A stretch of 64,000 nucleotides of DNA, taken from NCBI GenBank assembly GCA_021820965.1, contig JAKACZ010000021.1, forward strand, positions 1 to 64,000, given 5' to 3'. The notes under the pieces were generated by a model. It was not told the DNA's origin and did no database searches. It saw only the letters and a program-made list of their open reading frames with translations. The translations under genes and the position numbers were made by a program. Each line of letters opens with the position of its first letter. The stretch's first letter is position 1. Source of the DNA: Bacillota bacterium. Lineage in GTDB: Bacteria; Bacillota; Sulfobacillia; Sulfobacillales; Sulfobacillaceae. This document shows positions 1-7,739 of this stretch, in pieces.

Positions 1-40
1 CATGCGTATTTTAGCAATAGATTTGCCTGACGTCAACGCC

Positions 41-112
41 TTATGACCGGAGGAAATCCCCAGACCTGCCCCAAAGCAGGGGATATCTCCGCCCTGAACG
101 GCGGAGTTTTAC
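41..112. repeat. Two-hairpin repeat, copy 1 (possible IS200/IS605-type end)
   Basis: The block contains a short hairpin (CCTGC/GCAGG) and then a perfect 7-bp stem with arms at 87-93 and 100-106, followed by TTTTAC. A related block with the same order of words lies at 28492-28565. Paired hairpins of this kind are often found at the end of tnpB-type IS200/IS605 elements, but no transposase or TnpB gene is visible here, so that identity is inference. Confidence 0.4.
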
Positions 113-340
113 GGCGCATCTGATAAATTCAAGCGAAAGAAATCGTACGACGATGTCCGTCAACACCTGGACCCGTTCCGGGTCAGGGTCTCCTGCCCGA
201 TGGGGGAATGTGCGGGCCATGAACCGCGTTTTACGCCCCACTCGCATAGAAATTAGCTAGTGAGAATTGCCCAATCATGTAATTTCGGGTATCGTTAATC
301 TAGACCGAAACAATACTTTCCGTCTGGGGAGATGAAATAC

Positions 341-445
341 ATGGGCTTTGTTACGGCAGTATTTCTGAGCGACGTCCCGCTCTTCGTCTTGACCGTCATT
401 GTCTTGTCGATATATTTGCTGCGCGACTACGACTTTGACTCGTAA
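341..445 (+). CDS. 34-residue single-helix membrane peptide
   Basis: This is a short reading frame with a GGGGAG ribosome site about 8 bases before its ATG. The product is one hydrophobic helix (roughly residues 12-28, VPLFVLTVIVLSIYLL) followed by an acidic tail, RDYDFDS. It ends 3 bases before the end of a convergent peptide gene on the other strand. It lies just upstream of the oxidase region, where small accessory membrane peptides are common, but no function can be assigned. The ribosome site and the clean helix make it more than a chance frame. Confidence 0.5.
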   Translation: MGFVTAVFLSDVPLFVLTVIVLSIYLLRDYDFDS

Positions 446-448
446 AGC

Positions 449-559
449 TTAATCGTCGTCCCGGGCATGGCCGTATCGGCGCTCACCGATTGCGACGTAG
501 GTGGCAATTGCAATAGCGATAACAAAAACGGCACCAGAGACGATAAAGAACGAAAGCAT
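449..559 (-). CDS. 36-residue single-helix membrane peptide
   Basis: The reverse-strand frame has GGAGG 7-8 bases before ATG. The product starts with a hydrophobic helix (residues 2-26, rich in V, I and A) and ends in a charged tail, ERRYGHARDDD. It converges on the 34-residue peptide gene at 341-445. No family is recognised. The helix plus charged cytoplasmic tail resembles the small subunits of terminal oxidases in overall form only. Confidence 0.5.
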   Translation of the reverse strand: MLSFFIVSGAVFVIAIAIATYVAIGERRYGHARDDD

Positions 560-652
560 GGGCCAACCTCCACTTCGGTCATGGGTTGATTGTACAATGT
601 TTTGAGTGCGGCAGGGGAATGGAGTCGTCGGCCTTGAAAGGAATGGGGCGCC

Positions 653-892
653 ATGCGCGACGGGCTGATCATTACCTACATGGGCCTCCTGGTTACTGCT
701 GCCACAGGGGGGGTTGTATTCTTCGGATTTGCGCTATTTGGGCCGCCCAAGCGACGTCGTCGCGGAACGACTCTGCGCATGCAACGCAAGACCATACCGC
801 TCAATTGGGTCGTGCTTCATATTTTCTTCGCCAGTATTACATTAGTTCTCTTTAGCATCACTGTGTTTGCTCCAGGAGTCTTAACATTTTAG
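653..892 (+). CDS. Small two-helix membrane protein
   Basis: This 79-residue protein has two predicted membrane helices, at about residues 4-28 and 49-76, joined by a very basic loop (PKRRRRGTTLRMQRK). The second helix carries a histidine (VVLHIFF). A ribosome site (AAAGGAATGGGG) precedes the ATG. It is the first of three consecutive membrane protein genes ahead of the oxidase operon. Its layout (helix, basic loop, helix with His) is shared with the next gene, so the two may be distant paralogues. No function is known. Confidence 0.65.
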   Translation: MRDGLIITYMGLLVTAATGGVVFFGFALFGPPKRRRRGTTLRMQRKTIPLNWVVLHIFFASITLVLFSITVFAPGVLTF

Positions 893-910
893 CCGTAATG
901 GAGACTCACC

Positions 911-1204
911 ATGATTACACTCGTTGACTTCACGTATGTGCTGTATTGCATCACTTTCTTAACCGGCCTGCTATTTTTTGTTCGGTTTGACGCTCGACGC
1001 AGACCCTTGCGTCGCCGCCTGATTGGATTACATCTTGTCATGGCCGTCGCTACGTTCATTATGGTAACCGCAATCGTGGCGGTAAGGGCCTGGACCCCCT
1101 CACTCCCGCCTCCGCCAACAAATCCAAAGAATTCGACGATGTGGTACTATTATCACCAGCACCAAAGTGAATTCAAGAATCACCAACACGCCACCTTGCC
1201 CTAA
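911..1204 (+). CDS. Small two-helix membrane protein with His-rich tail
   Basis: This 97-residue protein has two helices (about 5-23 and 35-61) around an arginine-rich loop, with a histidine near the start of helix 2 (GLHLVMA). The C-terminal tail is polar and rich in Tyr, His and Gln (YYYHQHQ), which could bind metal, though that is a guess. It starts 18 bases after the preceding gene and ends 21 bases before the next, so co-transcription is likely. The family is not recognised. Confidence 0.65.
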   Translation: MITLVDFTYVLYCITFLTGLLFFVRFDARRRPLRRRLIGLHLVMAVATFIMVTAIVAVRAWTPSLPPPPTNPKNSTMWYYYHQHQSEFKNHQHATLP

Positions 1205-1225
1205 TCGGGCGAAAGAGGGAAGCCG

Positions 1226-1981
1226 ATGAGCCGCAATTGGCAGGATAGTTGGACGAAAGCCGTGGAATACTGGGCCCGCGAGTGGAGGCGGTGGCTCGGG
1301 GTTGCAGCCGTGACTACGGTGTGGCTCTGGGCCGTGTTCCTCACCGTGCCCAGTTTGACACCGTTTTTGTTCATGGAGTTTCAGCCGATAAACAGCCAAA
1401 GCATAGCCACAACCTACCAGCATCAATTAACCGCGTTGGAACAACAGTTGCCGCTTCTTCTAATCGTACTCGTAATTTCCGCCGTTCTGGGCGTACTGCT
1501 GCTGATCCCGATTTTGCGGCGTCGGGTATCCCGCCCGAGATTATTTCAAGAGGTGTTGTGGTCTGGGGTGATGACAGTGTTGTCGTTGCTTGCCATGGCG
1601 GCCCTGCGCGTGCCCATCGGAGGTAGCTACCTCAGCCCGCTGCCGATGGCGATACGCGGCATTGCCGTTCTAGGCTTGGTGGTGGTGCTAATTCCTTGGG
1701 CGTTTTGGTCTGGGCCCTTTAAGGTGTTGGATGGAGGAGCGGGTTTGAATCAGTTCCGCGCACAAATGCGGGAGACCTTGTTTTTGGCGTGGACATGGCT
1801 TCTATCTTTGGTGATGGCGGAGCTCTTGAGCGCTTCCTTGGCCTGGACAACGACATCCACCGATTTTGGTACCCTGGTATTGGCGGCCCTCATCACCGGG
1901 TTGGGCCTTTTGCATCAGTCGGTTGCCTACTTCTACAGTCAACAGGCCAACCGGCCGCGCGCACTGCAAAAGACGTCTTAG
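1226..1981 (+). CDS. Polytopic membrane protein of unknown function
   Basis: This 251-residue protein has about six hydrophobic segments (around 22-45, 72-94, 108-128, 137-160, 180-200 and 210-232). AGAGGGAAG precedes the ATG. No catalytic motif is seen. It closes a run of three co-directional membrane genes lying directly upstream of the copper protein and oxidase genes, and is separated from them by about 260 bases, so it may be a biogenesis or accessory factor. That role is inference from position only. Confidence 0.65.
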   Translation: MSRNWQDSWTKAVEYWAREWRRWLGVAAVTTVWLWAVFLTVPSLTPFLFMEFQPINSQSIATTYQHQLTALEQQLPLLLIVLVISAVLGVLLLIPILRRRVSRPRLFQEVLWSGVMTVLSLLAMAALRVPIGGSYLSPLPMAIRGIAVLGLVVVLIPWAFWSGPFKVLDGGAGLNQFRAQMRETLFLAWTWLLSLVMAELLSASLAWTTTSTDFGTLVLAALITGLGLLHQSVAYFYSQQANRPRALQKTS

Positions 1982-2239
1982 ACGGTTAAACTGTGCCAAA
2001 ATCCGCGTGGGGCGGTACTGTGTGCTGTTCAAAGTTCAAAAGAAAATTCGCCCATGAAAAATTACATGAGTTAGCAGGAATTTGCGCTCGATTGTAGAAC
2101 ATATTGTGGGGAAGCAGGAAAGATGGGTAGAACCTGCTCCACGTGAATACAGCGTTTGTAGACCGAACGAACTAGTGCGACAGGTCTAGTCTGGAAGGCT
2201 GGTATTGCATTACGAATCTCCCAGAAGGAGGAAGATAAA

Positions 2240-2890
2240 TTGGACAACACGCCGGAACAGGGCCAGTCCATTTCGGCCCAAGAGCCCCCTGAAGAGCTCA
2301 AGTGGAGTCGACGCCAATTTATCTGGGGCAGTGCTGTGCTGGGTTTCGCAGGGGTCGTGGCCATGTGGGGACGCGGCCTTATCTCCAGCGCGGCGCGCGG
2401 GGTTTTCGGATCTCCGGTCGCAACCGGGCTTATTCATGTATACCAAGAGGACTTTTATTTTGTCCCTAACTACATGACCTGGCGCGTCGGTGACAAGATG
2501 ACCATGCGGATTCACAACATGAGTCTCACCCGGTACCATGAGATGCAGATAGGGCGTGACGTCAGCACCGAAAACACCATCTTCGGGACCCTGACTGCGG
2601 ACGGCTTCTTAAAGGATTTTTGGGTTGGAGTTCATGTACGAGCCTCGAGTCCATACAAGATCGACAACTTCGTAACCAACAAAGCGATTATGACCTTCGA
2701 GGGGCCGAAGGACCTCTACCAGCTAGCCACCGGAGGCGCGTTCAGCCCCACTCTGGAACCGGGCGGACACATCGACTTGAGTTTCACGGTTCCCGATAAG
2801 CCAGGCATCTGGCACTACGGGTGTTTCGTGCAAAACGCCGAACATTGGCGTTTTGGGATGCGTGGCATCCTTAACGTGGTGCGGGCGTGA
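2240..2890 (+). CDS. Tat-exported cupredoxin (blue copper) protein
   Basis: The TTG start is chosen because AAGGAGGAAG lies 7 bases upstream. The N-terminus carries a twin-arginine-like signal anchor, SRRQFIWGS, followed by a hydrophobic stretch, so the domain should sit outside the membrane. The rest reads as a cupredoxin: a His in RYHEM, then near the C-terminus YGCFVQNAEHWRFGMRG, giving a His/Cys/His/Met type 1 copper set. The gene lies 49 bases before subunit II of the oxidase. It probably passes electrons to that oxidase, as sulfocyanins and rusticyanins do in acidophiles, but the Cys-x6-His spacing differs from theirs, so it may be its own subfamily. Confidence 0.8.
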   Translation: MDNTPEQGQSISAQEPPEELKWSRRQFIWGSAVLGFAGVVAMWGRGLISSAARGVFGSPVATGLIHVYQEDFYFVPNYMTWRVGDKMTMRIHNMSLTRYHEMQIGRDVSTENTIFGTLTADGFLKDFWVGVHVRASSPYKIDNFVTNKAIMTFEGPKDLYQLATGGAFSPTLEPGGHIDLSFTVPDKPGIWHYGCFVQNAEHWRFGMRGILNVVRA

Positions 2891-2939
2891 TCGTGGTCCT
2901 TCAATCTGTTCAAGATAGGGAAGGAGGCCCGAGTTCTCG

Positions 2940-3767
2940 ATGAGTAATATCGTGACCTTCGGCATTATGTGGATTGTCGCCTCGCTGCTCGGTGAGTGGG
3001 GAGCGACGGCATGGATTAATGCCGCGCCTCATGGGACGGGTACCTTTTGGGGTTCATGGTCTAATTTGGGCGTGATCGGCGCTAATGCATTCGATTTCCT
3101 CTTGTGGGTCGCTGTGCCGATTTTTATGTTCGTGGTGATGTTCCTAATCTTCGCCATGGTACGCTTCCGTGTACCCAAGACAGAAACGAACCCGGGCGAC
3201 GCCAAAGATCAGCGCCGGGTTAATAAGGCGTTCATTGGGATTTGGATCGTGGCGAGCGTCTTGATTAACATCCTTGTGTGGCTTCATCCCAACGCCAGCG
3301 GGCTTGAACAAGTATTCGCGGCACAACGGGTAACTAAGACGGAGCATCCGTTGATTGTTGATGTGGTAGCACGCCAGTGGGAGTGGATCTTTAGTTATCC
3401 CCAGTACGGGATTACACAAGCGGTCAATTCTGCAGGTCAGGATGTTCTGTATCTTCCGGTGAATCGACCGGTGAAGTTCATCCTGCAGTCCTACGATCCA
3501 TTTCACACCTACGACGCCACCATCAACGTCATGCACAGCTTTTGGATCCCCGGATTTGGCGTAAAGCAGGACGTTGTACCGGGCGAGACGCGCACGTTGG
3601 TGTTGACGCCCACCAAGATTACGTCGACCCAACAAGACCCCATGGTGCGTGTGCAGTGCGCCGAGGTTTGCGGCCCCGGCCACCCCTATATGGAAGCTAA
3701 TGTTCACGTGGTTAGTTCTAGTGCGTTTGCCAAGTGGGCAAAGGCTGAGGCCGCTGCGGGTAACTAG
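2940..3767 (+). CDS. coxB: Heme-copper oxidase subunit II
   Basis: This subunit takes electrons through the CuA centre and hands them to subunit I. After an N-terminal hydrophobic segment come two membrane helices (about 47-75 and 97-115), then the external CuA domain. The CuA ligands are complete: His199 (VMHSFW) and the CAEVCGPGHPYM motif with Cys240, Glu242, Cys244, His248 and Met251. An AAGGAGG site precedes the ATG. No heme c motif (CxxCH) is present, so this is not a caa3 type. The gene sits between the cupredoxin and subunit I in one operon. Confidence 0.93.
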   Translation: MSNIVTFGIMWIVASLLGEWGATAWINAAPHGTGTFWGSWSNLGVIGANAFDFLLWVAVPIFMFVVMFLIFAMVRFRVPKTETNPGDAKDQRRVNKAFIGIWIVASVLINILVWLHPNASGLEQVFAAQRVTKTEHPLIVDVVARQWEWIFSYPQYGITQAVNSAGQDVLYLPVNRPVKFILQSYDPFHTYDATINVMHSFWIPGFGVKQDVVPGETRTLVLTPTKITSTQQDPMVRVQCAEVCGPGHPYMEANVHVVSSSAFAKWAKAEAAAGN

Positions 3768-3811
3768 CCATGGCGCATATGCAGTGGGTAAGAAAAAGGG
3801 GGTTGAAGTAA

Positions 3812-5680
3812 ATGGCTCAGCGAGCAGTTGTCACCAATCCCGGTGCGTCCACCCCGCAAGCGCCGGATCGGCGGATTTGGCCTCCGGTATTGCGTGCGTT
3901 CTTATGGGCGTTAATCGGGTTCGTGGTCTTCAATGCGCTTAGCATCTTTTTGGACTACAGCCCCGTATCGCCGTACGTGAGCCAAGTGGGCGCAGTGGCC
4001 GGATGGTTTGGTGCGCTGATTGGCTGGCTATTAGGCATTGGCGGCTATGAGTATGTTGTCAAGCCCATGCTAGGGTATGAAACGCCTCGCTACAATCAGG
4101 TGGGATGGCGTCGCTACTTTCAGCTCGCAGAGGACCACAAAGTCATCGGAATTCAGTATCTGCTGTTCTCTACCGGAACATTTCTCATCGCAGGACTAAT
4201 TGCCATGGCGATGCGCGTTGAGCTGATGCACTGGCAGCCCACCATCTTTCAGTATCCGCAAGATTATTTGAACGCTGTCGGTATACATGGAACACTGATG
4301 ATGTTCACCGTTGCCACAGTGGCCATGTTTGGCGGCCTCGGCAACTACATGGTGCCGCTCATGATCGGGGCTCGTGAGACAGTCTTCTCCAAGCTCTCGG
4401 GCATGGGCGTGTGGCTGGTGCCGGCGGGCGTGCTGACTGTGCTGTTCAGCCCATTACTGGGACAGTGGACCACCGGCTGGCGCGGTTACGAGCCGTTGGC
4501 GGCATCCGACGGAGTAGGCATTCTCTACTACTACCTCGGCGTCTTCGCGCTCACCATGTCGTCGTTAATCGTGGCGGTAAACCTTGTGGCAACCATCATT
4601 TACAAGCGGACCAAGGGACTCACCTGGAGTCGACTGCCGTTGTTTGTCTGGGGCATTCTGACGGTCGGTTTGTTGACGATTGTCTGGTTCCCCGAAATTC
4701 AGACCACGTTCCTTCTGGCGCTGATTGACAAAGTGGCTGGCATGAACATGTTCAACGGTTTGGGGCACGCTTTAGGATTTGAAGAGTTCTTCTGGGTCTT
4801 CGGGCATCCTGAGGTGTACATCGTCGTCGTTCCCGCGCTTGCCATTTGGAACGAGATTATTCCGGTCATGGCACGTAAGTCACTCTTTGCCCGTCCCATC
4901 GCCGTGCTAGGGCTTGTGTTTGTCATGATGCTGTCCGGGTTGGTGTGGGCTCACCACATGTTTACCAATATGCGGTACAGTGAGATGTTGCCATTCTCGT
5001 TCTTTACCGAGATGATATCTATCCCGACCGGATTCGCCTACTTGGCAGCCATTGGAACGCTATGGAACGCGCGGATACGGCTTAACACCCCGATGCTGCT
5101 CATTCTCATGAGTATGTTTAACTTCCTCATCGGTGGATTGACCGGATTGTTCCTGGCCGATGTTCCGGCCAACTTGCAGCTGCACAACACGTTCTGGGTA
5201 GTCGGCCACTTCCACTTCACCATTATCGGCGGGATGGTCTTCAGCTGGCTGGCGGCGATGTACTATTGGCTGCCCAAGTTCTCCGGCCGAACCTATAACG
5301 AATTCTGGGGGAAGGTAGGGGCCATTTGGGTATTTGTATGCTTCAATGCTACATTTCTGAACTTCTTTGTGCTGGGTCTTCGCGGTATGAACCGGTGGGT
5401 GAGCACCTACCCGCATTACCTCCAGCTTGAGAACTTCTGGACGTCGATTGCCGCATACTTCCTAGGCGCGGGTTTTGGTTTTAACCTCATCCACATTCTG
5501 TGGGCGTGGTTCGCTGGTCCCAAGGTCCAAGAAAACCCCTGGCAAGCCAAAACGCTTGAGTGGCAGACATCCTCGCCGCCTCCCCGCAACAACTTCGAAG
5601 AGTTGCCGATCGTGGTGGCGGGTTTCTATAGCTACGGTGAGGGCGCTCCGGAACCTGTAGTGGCTGCCCAAGCCGAGTAG
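3812..5680 (+). CDS. coxA: Heme-copper oxidase subunit I
   Basis: This is the catalytic subunit that reduces O2 to water. Ligands are all present: His159 (low-spin heme), His332 with Tyr336 in GHPEVY, the CuB pair His381-His382, and His466/His468 (GHFHF). The 622-residue chain has an N-terminal extension of about 105 residues with two extra helices before the usual first helix. Two proton-path positions are unusual. Where A-type enzymes have PTGIK, this one has PTGFA (Ala409 in place of the K-channel Lys). The D-channel entrance GAPD is GARE (Glu189). The ATG follows AAAAAGGGGG. A terminal aa3-like oxidase of an acidophile is the best call. Confidence 0.93.
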   Translation: MAQRAVVTNPGASTPQAPDRRIWPPVLRAFLWALIGFVVFNALSIFLDYSPVSPYVSQVGAVAGWFGALIGWLLGIGGYEYVVKPMLGYETPRYNQVGWRRYFQLAEDHKVIGIQYLLFSTGTFLIAGLIAMAMRVELMHWQPTIFQYPQDYLNAVGIHGTLMMFTVATVAMFGGLGNYMVPLMIGARETVFSKLSGMGVWLVPAGVLTVLFSPLLGQWTTGWRGYEPLAASDGVGILYYYLGVFALTMSSLIVAVNLVATIIYKRTKGLTWSRLPLFVWGILTVGLLTIVWFPEIQTTFLLALIDKVAGMNMFNGLGHALGFEEFFWVFGHPEVYIVVVPALAIWNEIIPVMARKSLFARPIAVLGLVFVMMLSGLVWAHHMFTNMRYSEMLPFSFFTEMISIPTGFAYLAAIGTLWNARIRLNTPMLLILMSMFNFLIGGLTGLFLADVPANLQLHNTFWVVGHFHFTIIGGMVFSWLAAMYYWLPKFSGRTYNEFWGKVGAIWVFVCFNATFLNFFVLGLRGMNRWVSTYPHYLQLENFWTSIAAYFLGAGFGFNLIHILWAWFAGPKVQENPWQAKTLEWQTSSPPPRNNFEELPIVVAGFYSYGEGAPEPVVAAQAE

Positions 5681-5723
5681 GAGTAGAGGAGTCAACCGAG
5701 ATTGGGGGAAGGAGGAATATGGC

Positions 5724-6281
5724 ATGGCGATGCAAGGGTCCAGCCAAAACGGCAACCTGCGCGCCATACGCGGCGGGTTCGGCCTGTTCTTGGCCGCCGA
5801 GTCGGTTGTTTTCGTAACCTTGATTGCGGCCCGCTATTTAACCGCCGGCGGCAATATAGGACCATACAGTGAGTGGCTGGGCGCGGTAACCACAGCGCTG
5901 ATTATTGCCAGCACTCTGTTGGCGCGAACTGGACGCTCAGCCGTTGCCCGGGGAAACAATCCAGCTATGCAAAGCCGACTTAAGACCGGTTTCTGGTTGG
6001 GGGTAGCGGCGGTAGCCGCCGTCTTGTTGCAGTGGATACTGCTGGCACAGCACGCCGTACCCGTGACGCTGCCAACAGCGGAGGTGTATTATGTCCTTAC
6101 GGGCATCTGGATGGCCTTCGCCATTGTCGCGGGGTTTGGCCTGTACGCTGCACCTGTCCGTGGACGCCGGATTGGCGGCTATACCGTGGATAACCACTGG
6201 GACGTGGATGCCTCCACTTATTTCTGGATGTTCACGTGCTTCGGGTGGATTGTTCTCTACGTCGTGCTCTACATCCTGTAG
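5724..6281 (+). CDS. coxC: Heme-copper oxidase subunit III
   Basis: This 185-residue, five-helix protein belongs to the subunit III family, which stabilises subunit I. The C-terminal helix, with STYFWMFTCFGWIVLYVV, matches the family's typical end. The family often has seven helices, so this is the short bacterial form. The start is set by GGAGG eight bases before ATG. It lies 43 bases after subunit I and 30 bases before a one-helix protein. Confidence 0.85.
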   Translation: MAMQGSSQNGNLRAIRGGFGLFLAAESVVFVTLIAARYLTAGGNIGPYSEWLGAVTTALIIASTLLARTGRSAVARGNNPAMQSRLKTGFWLGVAAVAAVLLQWILLAQHAVPVTLPTAEVYYVLTGIWMAFAIVAGFGLYAAPVRGRRIGGYTVDNHWDVDASTYFWMFTCFGWIVLYVVLYIL

Positions 6282-6311
6282 TCGGCGTGAGATGGGAGAG
6301 GAGGGTGTAAA

Positions 6312-6545
6312 ATGGGTAGTTTCTTTCCCCATTTTCCGTATTTCATCCCCAGCAGTCCCGGGATGCCGCACTGGTGGGACATCTTCTGGTGGTCTTGGCA
6401 GTTGATTATCATGGGTGCAGTGCTGCTGGGTGTTAGGGCGATGGCTCTGCGCTGGGACAGAGACCGCGATGCGGCCGAATTCGGTGCTCAAAAGTCCCGC
6501 TCGGATACGCCGGTGCCGCCTGACGGCCCGGGAGTACCGGGTTAG
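6312..6545 (+). CDS. Single-helix oxidase-operon protein
   Basis: This 77-residue protein starts with an aromatic- and proline-rich segment (FFPHFPYFIP), then a tryptophan-rich helix (about 20-43, containing WWDIFWWSW), then a charged polar tail. A GAGAGGAGGG site precedes the ATG. Its place between subunit III and the heme farnesyltransferase suggests a fourth, small oxidase subunit or assembly factor. It is not recognisable by sequence. Confidence 0.7.
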   Translation: MGSFFPHFPYFIPSSPGMPHWWDIFWWSWQLIIMGAVLLGVRAMALRWDRDRDAAEFGAQKSRSDTPVPPDGPGVPG

Positions 6546-6638
6546 CGCGCGTGGAGGCCAGCGGTGGGGCGATCGCCTCACCGTTGGATTTCCGGCGTAA
6601 GGGCCCAATTCTATTAGAACGAGGGTGTATGTCAGCCC

Positions 6639-7505
6639 ATGGTTAGTAAGCTTCAAGAAAACGTGCGGGCCTATGTGGAACTGACAAAGCCCGGCATTGT
6701 CATATGGCTTCTCATTACTGCATACAGCGCCATGGTTGTTGCCCATCACGGGTTTCCTGCCCTGGGTGTGACAGTCTTTACGTTGCTCGGGTTGGGACTG
6801 TCGGCAGGCGGCGCCCATGCCGTTAACATGTGGTATGACCGGGATATCGACAAGATTATGCGGCGGACACAAAAGCGGCCGGTGGTCACGGGCCGAATTC
6901 ACCCGCAAAACGCCCTCATTTTCGGTATCGCTTGCGGTGTGGTCTCGTTTGTGGGAATGGGCCTTTTGGTAAACTGGCTGGCAGCAGCGTCGTCGTTAGG
7001 CGGTTATCTGTTTTATGTGTTCGTCTATACGATATGGCTCAAGCGGCGATCGCCGCAGAATATTGTTATCGGCGGCGCGGCCGGCGCGTTTCCGCCGATT
7101 GTCGGATGGGCAGGGGCGACGGGACATCTTGGCATTGCTCCGGGTCTCATGTTTCTGCTCATTTTCATGTGGACTCCTCCGCACTTTTGGGCTCTGGCTC
7201 TGTACAAGCAAGACGATTATCGGAATGCCCACATCCCGATGATGCCTATTGTTCGCGGCGAGCGTACCACCAAGATTCAAAGTCTGATTTACACGATTTT
7301 GTCGGTGGCCGTATCGATCGCATTGTATCTCACCCACACCGTGGGGGTTGTGTACCTGACGGTTGCGATTGTGCTGGGCATCTTGTTTGTGATGTATAAC
7401 ATCCGTCTTCTTCAAGAGCCCTCGACGGAGCTCACCTGGGCCAAGAAGACGTTTCGCTTCTCACTGATTTACATTGCTGCATTATTTGTAGCCATGGTCG
7501 TGTAA
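6639..7505 (+). CDS. ctaB: Protoheme IX farnesyltransferase (heme O synthase)
   Basis: This UbiA-family enzyme moves a farnesyl group from farnesyl diphosphate onto heme b to make heme O, the precursor of heme A in aa3 oxidases. The first Asp-rich motif is clear (NMWYDRDIDKIMRRTQKRP, about residues 67-85). The second conserved loop (YKQDDYRNAHIPMMP) is also present. At 288 residues with about eight to nine helices it has the normal size. It ends the oxidase operon, so the oxidase and its cofactor enzyme are likely made together. No ctaA is in view. Confidence 0.93.
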   Translation: MVSKLQENVRAYVELTKPGIVIWLLITAYSAMVVAHHGFPALGVTVFTLLGLGLSAGGAHAVNMWYDRDIDKIMRRTQKRPVVTGRIHPQNALIFGIACGVVSFVGMGLLVNWLAAASSLGGYLFYVFVYTIWLKRRSPQNIVIGGAAGAFPPIVGWAGATGHLGIAPGLMFLLIFMWTPPHFWALALYKQDDYRNAHIPMMPIVRGERTTKIQSLIYTILSVAVSIALYLTHTVGVVYLTVAIVLGILFVMYNIRLLQEPSTELTWAKKTFRFSLIYIAALFVAMVV

Positions 7506-7540
7506 GCCGATTGGCCATATAACGGTCGACGAAAAGAGAC

Positions 7541-7625
7541 CCGAGCGATCTCGGAAACCACTGCCTTAGTCCCTAAAGGTTAGGCGGTGGAAGAGTATCT
7601 CCAAGGCAAGCTAGACGGTACCGTC
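7541..7625. other. Candidate structured RNA downstream of ctaB
   Basis: Three dyads lie in a row: CCGAG/CTCGG (7541-7554), an 11-base stem with arms 7558-7568 and 7580-7590, and a perfect 12-base palindrome GACGGTACCGTC (7614-7625). None is followed by a T run, so these are not simple terminators. No known riboswitch consensus was recognised. It could be a 3' UTR processing structure or part of an unknown RNA. Confidence 0.3.
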
Positions 7626-7696
7626 ACCGGTTTGTCACCAAGCTTTAGCCGCGGCACCAACTATTTGCTGTGAGCGCAGGAACCAAAAAGAAGAAG

Positions 7697-7730
7697 CGCG
7701 GGGCTACGGACCCCGCGGCTTTCTTTTCTT
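7697..7730. terminator. Bidirectional terminator between ctaB and the S53 peptidase gene
   Basis: The arms CGCGGGG (7697-7703) and CCCCGCG (7711-7717) form a perfect 7-bp GC stem with a 7-base loop. A T-rich tract follows on the forward strand (7719-7730), and an A-rich tract precedes it, giving a T-rich run on the reverse strand. It sits between convergent genes and fits both. Confidence 0.75.
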
Positions 7731-7739
7731 GAGCGATGT

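Noticed and set aside
1990-2239. Promoter for the copper protein and oxidase operon
   Set aside because: TTGCGC and TATTGT words exist near 2080-2110 but the spacing is poor; no call is safe. A short AGCAGG/CCTGCT dyad is also present.
5937-6908. 323-residue reverse-strand reading frame across subunit III
   Set aside because: It is a shadow of coxC, the one-helix gene and ctaB, which have ribosome sites and clear family motifs.
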